DNA from: Halocaridina rubra
Lineage: Eukaryota; Arthropoda; Malacostraca; Decapoda; Atyidae
Length of the DNA stretch: 64,000 bases
Assembly (NCBI GenBank): GCA_037179515.1
Contig: JAXCGZ010007659.1
Coordinates: 67,501 to 131,500, forward strand
Direction: 5' to 3'
How positions within the stretch are numbered: the first letter of the stretch is position 1; every line of letters begins with the position of its first letter. Shown piece by piece: positions 1-10,743 of this stretch. The translations under genes and the position numbers were made by a program. The notes under the pieces were generated by a model that saw only the letters and a program-made list of their open reading frames with translations, searched no databases and had not been told where the DNA came from.

Positions 1-54
<54 letters not shown>
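1..54. repeat. (AT)n microsatellite
   Basis: Pure AT dinucleotide run that begins at or before the window edge. Confidence 0.97.
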
Positions 55-60
<6 letters not shown>

Positions 61-1280
61 TTATGAATGATCTATTTAAATACCAGGTTTACTTTCCACT
101 ATTTCCTTTAATCCCCAAGATACACTTCTTTCTGCAAAGTAGATTTTTACATTTTGTAATTAGTTTCTTTCTTGTTACAAGAAAGAGTATTTATCTCCGG
201 AAGGCGCTCCACGCGAAGGGAAATTATGACTAAAAAGAGCAAAACAAGCAAGCAAAGGGTTTCATGGTGTCTTATCTTCCATAAAAACTGAAAGAGTCTG
301 CACATTTGATTACGGAAAAGCTGATGTAGTCCCACTAGTTACTGACTTTCCTATAAAGCTCGGTAGTTAAGCACGTAAGTGATAGCTGCATCTACATTGT
401 CTAACATCAAAAGAGTTACTTAGAGATTGCCTTAACGTTTCCCTCACCTGAAATAAATAGCAATGTCGCCTTGGCGACATTGCTATTTATAAGTTTAACA
501 CTCATTTGGAGTGTTAAAGTTGTAACTATGGGAGACATATTAGACTTATTGATTATTCTTTGCCGCTTGTAATGGCAAGTTGCTTTCGAGAAAGACTTTA
601 TCATCAACAGAAAACTCCATTTTGTTTTTAGATAGTGAAGATATTCCCCATTATACACCATGTTGTAGATTTTGGTCACGTCCCCAGATCCTCTTAGAAT
701 CACATTAAAATTAAAATCACAAAAATATTTTTCTGTCTCTACGAAATATGCAAAATATTTTCTTTAAAAAAATCAGGCGAATGTCAACTGGATTACTTTT
801 CTCTCGTTCTAAAAACAGCCAAAGCTCTAGTGCTTCGCACAACACTATATATGTGCTAAAGATGGTACCCAGCAAGAGATCATTGTAGTGTAAAAACGGA
901 TTCGTATAACATTACTGACAGCGGGCAACAACCTCTCTCACTACACACACAAAAATAAGAATTAAAGCAACACTTTACATGAAATGGAAATGATCACGGA
1001 AGTTTATTCATTCAGGTAATGATGGTAGGCAATTTCGAACACTCATATCGTCCCCTAAACTTTTGGATTTCAGTTGTACGAGAGGCAGTGTAAAAATCAT
1101 GGTTACGAAAACCCATGTCACAAGTGTATACTTTTAGATTATTTATTTTATTTAACTTTGTATAATGTCCATATTTTCTATTTTATTCAATTAATAAAAG
1201 GGAAGATATAGAGGATTAAGCAACTTACAGTGCGTTGAAGTGCATTAAGAGCTATCAGAATCATGTGCTGACTTTTATTG
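55..1280. other. No gene recognised
   Basis: AT-rich sequence with only short open frames and no recognisable protein motif. Its one clear structure is the adjacent pair of inverted repeats at 453-518, listed separately. Confidence 0.5.
453..518. repeat. Two adjacent short inverted repeats (hairpins)
   Basis: 453-470 (ATAAATAGCAATGTCGCC) is the exact reverse complement of 473-490, separated by TT, giving a perfect 18-bp stem. A second stem, TTTAACACTC at 494-503 with GAGTGTTAAA at 509-518, follows with a 5-base loop. No protein frame explains it. It could be a MITE remnant, a small-RNA hairpin or a palindromic insertion scar. Confidence 0.8.
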
Positions 1281-1284
1281 TTAT

Positions 1285-1465
1285 ATGTGTGATACCGGGA
1301 AGGGAAAACAAATTGCCCTCATCGAGCCATGGCACCAAGAAAGCGAAAAAGAAAGCAAAGAGTAGCAGAGATGGGTAGTGTTTTAAATTGTCAAATGTGA
1401 AGGGACGGTAAGAGATGGGCAACGAATACACCAGAATATTCGCCGGATATGAAGGCCTAGAAAAT
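1285..1465 (-). repeat. Diverged interspersed repeat, 'TGACACC' family
   Basis: This loosely matches the more conserved block at 18216-18410 and the arms of the foldback elements near 51, 54 and 62.5 kb. They share, in order, a CCCTCATCGxG-like hairpin, an AGAGATGG...TAGTGT segment, a GTCAxATGTGAAGGGA segment and a GxAATACxC...GAATATTC segment. It is the oldest-looking copy. The family may be the 3' end of a retroelement; I do not know its class. Confidence 0.35.
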
Positions 1466-1572
1466 ATATTTTAATTGAAGGGAGACTTAACATCGAGCTG
1501 TCCTGGCCCGTTCTATTCAAGTGCAAAGCTTTCAGTTATAGTTATAAGGTAATACAAACTAAAACGGCAAGT

Positions 1573-1576
1573 AAGG

Positions 1577-1611
<35 letters not shown>

Positions 1612-1615
1612 TAAG
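1573..1615. repeat. (AAGT)n microsatellite
   Basis: Tandem AAGT/GTAA tetranucleotides with a few interruptions. Confidence 0.93.
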
Positions 1616-1728
1616 TACTGTAAGACACACATTCCAAGAATGCTTTATAGAATGAGTATACTGTATTTCCAATTTTACCTCAAACAATATATCATTCGGA
1701 ATACGCAGACAGACGCACAAACTTTGCA

Positions 1729-1955
<227 letters not shown>

Positions 1956-2029
1956 ATTACCTAATTGTGTTTACGGGAAAGAGCCCAAAGCTCGTATCTT
2001 CCCGTCTCCTGATCGGTTCCATTTTGTAC

Positions 2030-2719
2030 TTAGTGATACTTATCATACCTGTCCTTAAAACTATTGATTGAGATAGCATTAACTACCTCCTCGCTTAGCG
2101 CATTCCAATTATCAACTACTCTTACACTGAAAAAGTATTTCCTTACATCCTGCAAAGAAGTTTTCTTACGAAGCTTCAAACTATGACCTCTAGTTCTAGA
2201 GCCTGCCATATCAAAATATCGATCCCTATCCACTCTATCATAACCATGAAGGAATTTAAAGACTGTCACCATATCCCCCCTCAATCTTCTAGCTTCGAGT
2301 GATGGTAAGTCCAAGTCCCTCAGCCTCTCATCATAACTGAGATTACGTATTTCTGGCACCAGTTTCGTGGCATGTCTCTGAACTTTTTCAAGCTTAGCTA
2401 TGTGCTTTTTCAAGTGCGGATTCCAAAAGGGGGCTGCATATTCGAGTTTTGGCCTCACACAGGCTACATAAATATATCTGAACGTTTCCTTGACCATGTG
2501 CCTGAAGGCTACCCTTACATTTGATAAGAATGCCTATGCTGCCCTTACTATGCCATTTATATGTATTTCTGGAGAAAAATCTGCCAGTATGTTTACTCCT
2601 AGATCTCTCTCATTTTCTGTCTCTTGAAGGTGTACTTCAGCCACCGAGTAGTCAAGCTTGGGCCTTCTTGCACTTATACCCATTCTCATTACCGTACACT
2701 TTGAAGTATTTAATTTCAT
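2030..2719 (-). pseudogene. CR1-like RT C-terminal region, frameshifted
   Basis: Two frames (2719-2534 and 2497-2030) continue the RT: a segment with TSKCTVMRMG and ERDLGVNILAD, then RPKLEYAAPFWNPHLKKHI, KLEKVQRHATKLVPEIR and SLEARRLRGDMVTVFKFLHG, ending with NSFKDRYDKYH and stop. This region is conserved in other copies (27531-28149 and 13152-13463). A frame break separates it from the RT core. Confidence 0.82.
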
Positions 2720-2731
2720 TAGCCACTTTTC

Positions 2732-3691
2732 TCACCACTCGTGCAGACTATTTAGATCTTCCTGAAGTTCTTTACCATTGTTCTCGTTTCCTACTTTCTT
2801 CACAATCTTTGCATCATCTGCAAACATATTCATGAATGAATTTACAGACTCTGGTAGGTCATTTACATATACAAGGAACAAAAGTGGCCCTAAAACTGAA
2901 CCTTGTGGAACTCCACTACTAACTCTTTTCCATTCAGACACTGAGTGTCTTACTCTAACCCTCTGTTCCCTTCCTTCTAAGTAAAGTTTTATCCATTTCA
3001 AGACATTTCCACCTATTCTAGCCATTGCTTGCAGCTTCCTAATAAGTCTCCTATGTGAAACAGTGTCAAACGCTTTCTGGAAGTCTAGGAATATGCAATC
3101 TGCCCAGCCCTCTCTTTCCTGTAAGATTCGGCTTACCTCATCATAAAATTCTAATAAGTTTGTTACTGTTGATCTACCTTCTCTGAAGCCATGTTGCCTC
3201 ACTGACAAAAAGTTGAAGGATTCCAAGTGCAGAGAGATATGTTTCCTTAGTAGTTTCTCCAAAACTTTGCAAAGTATGCTGGTCAAGGAAACTGGTCTAT
3301 AGTTCAGAGCCGTATCCCTCCTTCCCTTTTTGAAGATAGGTATCACGCTTGCTTGTTTCCAGCATCTTGGAATCTCCCTTGACTCCAGTGACTTTTTAAA
3401 TATGATACTTAGTGCCATTGATATTGAGTTTGCGCATTTTTTAAGTACATGAGGGAATATGTCATCAGGACCTGTAGCTTTATGAACATCTAACTCCATC
3501 AGCGCTTTGCATACCTCTGTGGCTGTAAGGTTGATGTTCTCTAATACCGGCCCTTGAGCTCCTATCTCTGCAATCTGAGGGGGTGGGGTATTTTCTACTG
3601 TAAATACTGACTGAAACTCCTTGTTCAATTCTTTGCAGATCTCTTCATCCGTCTCTGTGATGCTTCCATCCTCTCTCTTAAGCCTTAAAAC
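2732..3691 (-). CDS. CR1-like reverse transcriptase domain (fragment, open)
   Basis: This is the only long uninterrupted RT frame of this family in the window. In order it shows ATGPDDIF (fingers), NYRPVSLTS, QHGFREGRST, FLDFQKAFDTV (first catalytic Asp), SGVPQGSVLGPLLF (motif B) and FADDAK (catalytic Asp pair). The open frame extends upstream through TGTA repeat sequence to 3775, but recognisable protein starts near VLRLKREDGS at about 3690. Product: RNA-directed DNA polymerase of a LINE. It lacks the endonuclease, and the C-terminal part continues in other frames, so it is not expected to be autonomous. Confidence 0.85.
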   Translation of the reverse strand, partial: VLRLKREDGSITETDEEICKELNKEFQSVFTVENTPPPQIAEIGAQGPVLENINLTATEVCKALMELDVHKATGPDDIFPHVLKKCANSISMALSIIFKKSLESREIPRCWKQASVIPIFKKGRRDTALNYRPVSLTSILCKVLEKLLRKHISLHLESFNFLSVRQHGFREGRSTVTNLLEFYDEVSRILQEREGWADCIFLDFQKAFDTVSHRRLIRKLQAMARIGGNVLKWIKLYLEGREQRVRVRHSVSEWKRVSSGVPQGSVLGPLLFLVYVNDLPESVNSFMNMFADDAKIVKKVGNENNGKELQEDLNSLHEW

Positions 3692-3740
3692 CTGTATGTA
3701 TATATGTAAGTTTGTATGTATGTATGTATGTACGTATGCA
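3692..3740. repeat. (TGTA)n microsatellite, interrupted
   Basis: TGTATGTATATATGTAAG-type repeats flank the truncated 5' end of the CR1 copy and match the repeat at its 3' end. Confidence 0.88.
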
Positions 3741-3907
3741 AGACGCTCTAATCTTTGTAAAAGATTGCATAGCATTTTCAGAAACTATATTATTTCTTCA
3801 TGTGTATTATTCTGTTTCCTACCTTGCCAAGAGGGATATCAGTTTCGTCTGATTCGTTGAAGCAATCCAGTAGAGTAACAAAAGATTTACTGTTCTGTTG
3901 AAGATAA

Positions 3908-4128
3908 TTTATTTATATAGATTATCCACCCACGAATGGGTGGAACGGGTCATGGAGGACCCGTAGGGTGGTCACCAGCAGGCACAGGCCCCAACCCCCT
4001 CACTGTGGTGCCCAGCCACAGCAGTAACTTCCTCAGTAAACAACTTAAACTCTCTTGCCTGGAAGGAGAGCGATCCGTCGACCTCGCGAATGCAAGGCCA
4101 GCACGTTACCACTGTACTAACCAGGAAG
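3908..4128 (-). mobile_element. tRNA-derived SINE, tail variant B
   Basis: Read on the minus strand from about 4128: GGTTAGTACAGTGGTAACG, a good Pol III A box (TTAGTACAGTGG region), then CATTCGCGAGGTCGACGGAT (degenerate B box), then a body with AGAGAGTTTAAGTTGTTTAC and GCACCACAGTGAGGGGGTTG. The head and body match SINEs at 26272-26478 and 33433-33632. The 3' end differs: it runs into CCACCCATTCGTGGGTGG instead of the CCATTGTA/AATAAA tail. This may be a separate SINE subfamily or a copy with a swapped tail. Confidence 0.8.
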
Positions 4129-4139
4129 CTATGCTGGTG

Positions 4140-5400
4140 AAGATAAGTTAATCATGAGCTTTGGTTATATGAAACAGGCCGCCTTATCCATGAAGAAGAG
4201 CTTATCAAGGTGGGGGATGTGGGGTTTTAGCTAGGAGGTGGGTTTTTTCAGAGGAACTTATATATATTTAGTATTCAAAAAGTTGGCATTATGGCATTAT
4301 GGGAGCAATCCAGTTCAGCTTGATAAAGGTCCCAAATTCGGATCACTGAAAAGGGTTGGTAAGGCATCCGGCCGCAAAATTATGGGCCAAAATAAGATCA
4401 TATGTCCAGAAGAGGCAAGCAGGATACAGCAACCCTATAAATAAGAGACATTCATACTACTGTCATTATGAAAGCAACATATTACTCTCACCACTTGGAT
4501 GAAGGCTTTCTTGTATGGCATACCTCCTGTCAAGTAAGAGGAGTGTAGCTATATGGTTGGTAATTTCTAAAGTTAAATTTCCGATAAGGCTCTAATATCC
4601 GGCCAGAAGAAGTCACATCAAGAGTAATACTTCAACCCAACTAAAGCTTTCGCAAAAAGTATAAGATGCGTATATTCACAAATAACTAACATCATGACTG
4701 GGAATCTTAAAAGCCCTGCAAATAGCAAGACTAAAATGCAGACAATGCAATATAAATTAGAAGAAAAAAAATCTCACTCTTTATATCTTGTTATAAAAAG
4801 AAATTATTCGCTTTATACAGTGTAGGCGCAATGCCAAGCCCTTATTAAGATAAATATATAAAAACAATAAAGAATCGAACATAGAATCTTTCCTTATCTT
4901 AGGAATGCCCAGTAAAACTCTCCATAATATGTAATATTAAGCCCTTTAAAGAAAAAGTAATTCGCAATCTTAAAATATCCTTGTTAATAAAACCATTTTT
5001 TTTCAGCTAATGCAACATAGATGCAGCACTAGACTCTTGTTTAGTCAGAACAGACGAAATTGATGCAACTCCAGTGACGAGGAAACTCATTTAATTGCCA
5101 ACTGCAGACTTGGGTAACCGGTAACGAGCACGGTGCGCCTATAAAGCAACACTTCCTAGTTGCAAAACTCGACTCTGAACAACAAAGAGACACAGGTGTT
5201 ACATAACACAGAATTTGAATATACAAATTACATCAGAGAATACCCTAAAGAGAGAGTGTATACCTCCCTGCGACCCCAAATAAATAATAATTCTCATTTC
5301 ACAATAACTACCACACAATACTCTCAGACTGTGGATACAAGCCTGACTCGTTTCATAATAACGAGGCATATCATGTGTATTACTGAGAGCGACATATAAT
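4140..5400. other. No gene recognised
   Basis: AT-rich unique-looking sequence. The open frames at 4238-4444, 5041-5226 and 5160-5399 show no motif and no biased composition that I can tie to a protein. Confidence 0.5.
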
Positions 5401-5414
5401 GTTTGCGATGACGT

Positions 5415-5475
5415 AATATAAACAAATAAATAAATAAAAAATAAATAAATAAATAAATGAGTAAATATTTAAATC

Positions 5476-5573
<98 letters not shown>

Positions 5574-5595
5574 ACACACACACACACACACACAT
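5415..5595. repeat. Compound microsatellite (AAAT)n-(AAT)n-(AC)n
   Basis: AAAT-like units to about 5470, pure AAT from about 5476 to 5571, then CA dinucleotides to 5595. Confidence 0.95.
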
Positions 5596-5639
5596 ACCGA
5601 GGCTGTTTCCCTTAAAAGTTGGTAATGGGGTAGCTGACA

Positions 5640-5845
5640 TCAAAGAAGACAGTATGGGAGCAGTCCCTCTACCCTCCCTCTTCTATGAGCCTCACAGGAG
5701 AATTATACAAGGGGGGGGATTCCCAGTCCTCCCGCCCCGTCCACTTTCAGTCGCCTTTTACGACACGCAGGGAATACGGTGAGGCTATTCTTTGATATTA
5801 TGCCCGCCACACAGGACACTTGAGTAAAACTAACCTGTCTCAATG
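5640..5845. repeat. Possible interspersed repeat fragment, unclassified
   Basis: GC-richer block containing ACGACACGCAGGGAATACGG next to a G8 run. It reads like a conserved repeat segment, but I find no second copy in this window and cannot name a family. Confidence 0.25.
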
Positions 5846-5849
5846 AAGA

Positions 5850-5913
5850 CATTCTTGGCAAATGCTTTCGCTGTTGTTCGTCATTCTTGGCAAATGCTTT
5901 CGCTGTTGTTCGT
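5850..5913. repeat. Perfect 32-bp tandem duplication
   Basis: The unit starting CATTCTTGGCAAATGCTTTC occurs at 5850-5881 and again at 5882-5913, directly before an (AAT)n tract. Confidence 0.95.
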
Positions 5914-5915
5914 CC

Positions 5916-5917
<2 letters not shown>

Positions 5918-5985
<68 letters not shown>
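5918..5985. repeat. (AAT)n microsatellite
   Basis: Uninterrupted AAT triplets followed by a short AAC stretch. Confidence 0.95.
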
Positions 5986-5987
<2 letters not shown>

Positions 5988-6251
5988 CAACATTACACAC
6001 TCGATCTCTCTATCTCACTCTCTCTCGCTTTTCTTGGCCAGTATTTTTTTTACTTCAAGAATGGGATCTAAATTATAAAAAGCATAAGCCAGAGAGGGGT
6101 ATATTCAATATATCAAAATATCATATGTTATGAAATAAATGTTGATGCAGTTGGTGGAAATTTATTTATCTCCATACCTATATAGTTAGCTAGTTTCGCA
6201 CATCAAAGTGAAATATATATAGGTAGGCTAACTAAGCATATATAGGAAGAT

Positions 6252-6253
<2 letters not shown>

Positions 6254-6346
<93 letters not shown>
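6254..6346. repeat. (AT)n microsatellite
   Basis: Long AT run ending at the left terminus of the Tigger element at 6347. Confidence 0.97.
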
Positions 6347-6348
<2 letters not shown>

Positions 6349-7474
6349 GTAATCCCTCATTTATCGCGGGTGTTGCGTTCCAGGACCACCCGCGATAGGT
6401 GAAAAGTCGTGAAGTAGCAGCACTATATTTATTACAGGTATTTTACATTTATTTTTACCTCTATAAACCCTCCCTGCACAGTTAACAACTCACCCTTTAC
6501 TTTATTAATAACAGCGCACAAGTGTAAATGTATATGAATATGACAGGTAAGTTTACCATAAATAACAGAGCGCAAGCGTAAAGCTATATGAACGTGATAG
6601 GTAAGCTTACCGTGAATGACGTGATGATGACGTTTACATACTCCACAGGGCTAAAGCAGATTCCATTCACACTATTATCTTATTGCGGGGTGTTACGACC
6701 CTCTTCGCTGTTTTGTTAAAAGTAGGAGTCGCTGTCTTCCTGATATTCGCCTCGTCCTTCTTGATGTAGCGAGCAGTAGATTCGTTGATGCCGAAATGGC
6801 AGCCGACAGCTGAGAAACTTCTTCCTCCCTTCAGCATAGCTTACAGCTTTACCTTATCTGCTATGGTCAAAATCTTCCTTTGCAGCTTAGGCTCACTACC
6901 AGAAGCCTTAGAAGATGAAGATCGTTTGGGCGGCATTGCAGGGGTTGAAATAAAGCAAAAGTTTCACAAAAAACACAAGCACAACATATTAAGAGGCACA
7001 TTGCGAAAGGCGCACAAGTGAGTAACTGAATGGGTGAGGCGAGACAATGGAAGATGCTGGAGGAAGCTAGCTTCAATCAAAAAGCCAATCACACCCCAGG
7101 ATACAGAACACATTTCTGTGATTCGTCTCCCACCCATCAGCCAATAGCATCCCGTGTACTATCTCATGTAGGTGCTACCCTTTGCGTTTTCCAAGACGCA
7201 AATACCGGTATCATATTTCATAGTGTGCAATACTTGAGTTAAATGTTTAAATTAATGTATTTTGCTATTTTTTACTGTTTTATTATTCTTAGGCTAGGAA
7301 ATTCGTTTTATTAATCAATAAAATAACGAAAATACTGGTAATTTTAATATTTCATATCGCGGATTCCCACGATATACCCAGAAAATCTGCAATATAAAAT
7401 ACATATGCTCGTCATAAAACCCCTGATGCACTGAATCCACGGAAGGTGAACCGCAATATAGCGAGGGATTACTG
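6347..7474 (-). mobile_element. pogo/Tigger DNA transposon with partial transposase (copy a)
   Basis: Termini are CAGTAATCCCTC (6347-6358) and GAGGGATTACTG (7463-7474), perfect 12-bp inverted repeats, embedded in (AT)n on both sides as expected for TA-target insertion. The element is 1,128 bp and non-autonomous: on the minus strand it keeps the 5' leader, an N-terminal transposase segment (6936-6660) and the 3' region, while the catalytic core is gone. The terminal and subterminal sequence recurs at about ten places in 42.8-64 kb. Confidence 0.9.
6660..6936 (-). pseudogene. Tigger transposase N-terminal fragment
   Basis: Minus-strand reading from the ATG at 6936 starts MPPKRSSSSKASGSEPK and continues through TIADKVKL, a stop, then GRSFSAVG and INESTARYIKKDEANIRK. 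This is the CENP-B/pogo-type N-terminal helix-turn-helix region that binds transposon ends. The frame has an internal stop and the DDE catalytic domain is absent. Equivalent starts occur at 43894 (+), about 45504 (+), 53613 (+), 57205 (+), 58124 (-) and 60037 (+). Confidence 0.85.
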
Positions 7475-7875
<401 letters not shown>

Positions 7876-8017
7876 ACTGAGTTGGCCTACCTATATATTT
7901 TTTGCCTTGATGTTCATTTATCTTTCTCTATTCATATATTTAAATAGTTGGCAAACTAGTTATCTACCTAGAGAGATAAGTGAACATCATGGCAGAAAAC
8001 ATATACATAGGCTTAGT
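7876..8017. mobile_element. Small foldback MITE-like element
   Basis: ACTGAGTTGGCCTAC...TGCCTTGATGTTCATTTATC at the left is matched in inverted orientation by GATAAGTGAACATCATGGCA...ATAGGCTTAGT at the right, giving arms of about 50 bp around a 40-bp centre. It sits between two (AT)n tracts. A half copy is at 18128-18215 and a degenerate relative near 6165-6250. No coding capacity. Confidence 0.65.
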
Positions 8018-8020
8018 AAG

Positions 8021-8021
<1 letters not shown>

Positions 8022-8094
<73 letters not shown>

Positions 8095-8111
8095 TGTGCG
8101 TGTGTGTGTGT
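8022..8111. repeat. (AT)n-(GT)n microsatellite
   Basis: AT dinucleotides to about 8091, then TGCGTGTGCGTGTGTG to 8111, abutting the 3' tail of an inverted CR1 copy. Confidence 0.95.
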
Positions 8112-8340
8112 ATAATTATCTAATTGCAATTACCTAATTGTCCTTACAGGAAACAGCCCCAAGCTCATATCTTCCCGTCTCCTGATTAGTTCCATGTTGT
8201 ACTTCATACTTGTCCTTAAAACTATGGATTGAGTTAGCATTAACTACCTCCTCGCTTAGCGAATTCCAATTATCAAGTACTCTTACACTAAAAGGATATT
8301 TCCTTACATCCTGCAAAGAAGTTTGCTTATGAAGCTTCAA
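8112..8340 (-). mobile_element. CR1-like LINE 3' end (minus copy)
   Basis: The minus strand reads the conserved C-terminus KLHKQTSLQDVRKYPFSVRV...SLSEEVVNANSIHSFKDKY and the 3' UTR up to the AATTAGGTAATTGC-type tail. It stops abruptly at 8340, where a second copy of the same family begins on the plus strand. Confidence 0.85.
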
Positions 8341-8710
8341 ACCATCACTCGAAGCTAGAAGGATGAGGGGGGTAATGGTGACGGCTTTTGTATTACTTCA
8401 AAGTTATGACAGAGTGGATAGGGAGCAATATTTTGATGTGGCTGGCACTAGAACTAAATGTCATAACTTGAAGCTTCGTATAAAACCTCTTTGCAGGATG
8501 TAAGGTGGTACTTATTTTAGTGTAAGAGTAGTTGATGACTGGAATTCGCTAAGCAAGATGATAGTTAATGCTAACTCAATCCATATTTTTAAGGACAAGT
8601 ATGATAAGCATTATTAAGTACAAAATTGAAGCCGTCCAGGGGACGAGAAGTTATGCACATGGGGCGCTTTCCCAAAAGCACAATTAAGTAATTACAATTA
8701 GGTCATTACC
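8341..8710 (+). mobile_element. CR1-like LINE 3' end (plus copy, head-to-head)
   Basis: Plus-strand sequence from the SLEARR region (TCACTCGAAGCTAGAAGGAT) through YFDVAGTRTK-like and LSKMIVNANSIH-like segments to the tail AATTAAGTAATTACAATTAG. It is older-looking than the 27.5-kb copy, with frame breaks. With 8112-8340 it forms an inverted repeat with arms of about 230 bp and a spacer of about 130 bp. Confidence 0.85.
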
Positions 8711-9310
8711 CACACACTTACAGAGGGGAAAGAGAAGATGCTGTCCTTTCCTGCCTTGAAGGAAGTTTAGAAGAGTTGCAAGAGGCGAAGCCATCACATC
8801 ACATTCCCTAATTTTTTGTGTATATTGGCGAGAGCTCTTACAGTTGCATACCTGAGCCTGTGGTTCCATATATTGTTAAAATCAATATCCTTCCCATTTA
8901 TATTAACTTGATAGTTAGTTTGATACACGAAATAATTGAATAATTAAATAAATTAAAAAAAAATACACCTGTCAACTTAACTGAGTAAAGTTGCCAAGTA
9001 GCAGAGCTGTCTTATTTATTTCATTTTTTTTTCTTTTAGCTTTCTCTTTTATTATTTTTGTATTTTGCATAAATTGAGTTAAATATAAACTCTGATGCTG
9101 TGATAACATACCTTGGTTAGCAAGTGATTAATATTTCTTTTTTTCTGAAATGACTAGTTTATCAGTTAAGAAGAATACATAGCAGAAACAGGAGGGTGTC
9201 TCCTCAGCTACAAATTAGAATTTTCCTTCATGTGGACTTTTGTTTTGCATTTTTTCCCCTCAAATTACCAAAGACAAATTTTAAGTTAGGATAAGTGTTA
9301 CCAGAAAAGA
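8711..9310. other. No gene recognised
   Basis: AT-rich sequence with no motif identified. The 61-residue minus-strand frame at 8684-8869 has no recognisable domain. Confidence 0.5.
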
Positions 9311-9488
9311 GATGAATTGAGTAACTAAATAGTACACATATGAAGATATAGAAATTCTGAATGAAGCTTAAATAAAAGCTTTTCTCTCCTTTTCTTCTTC
9401 TTCTCAAGATGAATTGAGTAACTAAATAGTACACATATGAAGATATAGAAATTCTGAATGAAGCTTAAATAAAAGCTTTTCTCTCCTT
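9311..9488. repeat. 97-bp tandem duplication
   Basis: A block starting GATGAATTGAGTAACTAAAT at 9311 is repeated from 9408 with near-identity. The junction between copies and the end of the second copy both run into CTT repeats, suggesting slippage or unequal exchange in that tract. Confidence 0.92.
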
Positions 9489-9618
9489 CTTCTTCTTCTT
9501 CTTCTTCTTCTTCTTCTTCTTCTTCTTCTTCTTCTTCTTCTTCTTCTTCTTCTTCTTCTTCTTCTTCTTCTTCTTCTTCTTCTTCTTCTTCTTCTTCTTC
9601 TTCTTCTTCTTCTTCTTC
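9487..9618. repeat. (CTT)n microsatellite
   Basis: Uninterrupted TTC/CTT triplets. Poly-Glu, poly-Arg and poly-Lys frames across it are artefacts. Confidence 0.97.
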
Positions 9619-9687
9619 CTGTATTCTGTGAAATTGAAAACATGAAAATGAGGCCATCTCTGTCCCAAACCCTCACCCATCTAATGG

Positions 9688-10735
9688 GTGGGGAGGGATG
9701 GTAAAGGATCTCCATGGGATGTAGCAGCAGGAGGAGGAGTAGCTGTTAGGAGATTAAAACAGAAAATCAAGGAATTAGAGGCAATGGTTATAAACCTTGA
9801 TGATAAAATTCACAGTATGGATAGAGAAATGAAAGAGGATGAAACACTCAGAGAGGAAATAAGATGTTTGGAGGAAGTACATAACGCATAAGGGCAGAAG
9901 AGAAAAGAACTAGGAAAACGAATAAAGAAGCTGGAAGGGGAAAAGAGTGAACTAGAAACCAGAATTTCTAAACACGAAGATCACAACAAACCGCTGAATG
10001 ACAACCTAAATGAATTAAATGCTAGTTCACTGCTCTCTTCAAAGAGAGACGAAATTGCAGCTTGGAATGTCCAGATTAAGGAAAACATCTAACAGTTTAG
10101 GAAAGAGTTTCAGGAGCTGAATACGGAACATGATGCCATGAATACTTCCTTTGCTGATGTACTAAAGGGGAATATGGCAGTAAAAGAGGTTGTGAAGGTG
10201 GTGGCAATGGAAAACGTACAAACAGTTGACTATTAAGAAACAGTAATAAAAAAAATTAAAGACGGTGTGATGGAAAGGGCAAATCCACTGATTAAACAGG
10301 CACTTGATAAAAAGAAGACAGTGGTAATCTCAGGCATAAGCGAATCCCAGGAGCCAACATGGCAGAGGAGACTTGAAGAAAATAAAGCTAGGGTTGTAGA
10401 CCTGATAAGAAAGCTTGGAGTAGTTTGTGATCCTGAGTATATTGTGAACATTCACCAACTAGGTTAATATTCTAGGGAGGGAAAGTAGAGACCAACAAAA
10501 GTAACCTTTGAGAGAGGGGACACATGTAAAGAAATACTGATGAGGAAAAAAGTCTAATTGACCTTCAAGAATTCAAAGAAGTGTTCATTAGACGATACAG
10601 AACACAAGAAGAAATAGAAAGAATAAAAAACTTGTTGCAAGAGGTTAGAAGGTTATATGAGAAAAGATATGAAGAAAAGAAGAAAAAATTTCATTTCAGA
10701 GTTCTTCCAGACAATGGGGAGATAAAGTAGATAAG
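9688..10735 (+). pseudogene. CR1-like ORF1 (coiled-coil) remnant
   Basis: Translation in several frames gives a Lys/Glu-rich heptad-like region (RRLKQKIKELEAMVINLDDK, then KELGKRIKKLEGEKSELETR), followed by KKKTVVISGISESQE and ENKARVVDLIRKLGVVC. LINE ORF1 proteins form oligomers and bind element RNA. In-frame stops occur near 9889, 10090 and 10233. Confidence 0.7.
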
Positions 10736-10743
10736 GACAGAAG

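Larger units (their letters stand above)
1956..3691 (-). mobile_element. CR1-like non-LTR retrotransposon, 5'-truncated
   Basis: Minus-strand 3' part of a CR1-type LINE: reverse transcriptase at 3691-2732, then thumb/C-terminal region 2719-2030, then a short 3' UTR ending in GTAATCAC-type tail sequence at about 1958. Further copies of the family lie at 8.1-8.7, 9.6-13.6, 13.6-15.9, 27.5-28.2 and 32.0 kb. Compared with 9640-13602 it lacks ORF1 and the endonuclease, the usual result of incomplete target-primed reverse transcription. Both ends sit in TGTA repeats. Clade assignment rests on RT motifs and the short repetitive 3' tail. Confidence 0.85.

Noticed and set aside
147..703. Two minus-strand frames (62 and 95 residues) as genes
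   Set aside because: No motif, no splice-linked partner, and one overlaps the perfect palindrome; composition looks non-coding.
5640..5845. Possible conserved gene piece (ACGACACGCAGGGAATACGG)
   Set aside because: No open frame with domain features; kept only as an unclassified repeat at low confidence.
9325..9715. Poly-Glu, poly-Arg and poly-Lys frames
   Set aside because: Translation of (CTT)n in three frames; no sequence outside the repeat supports a gene.
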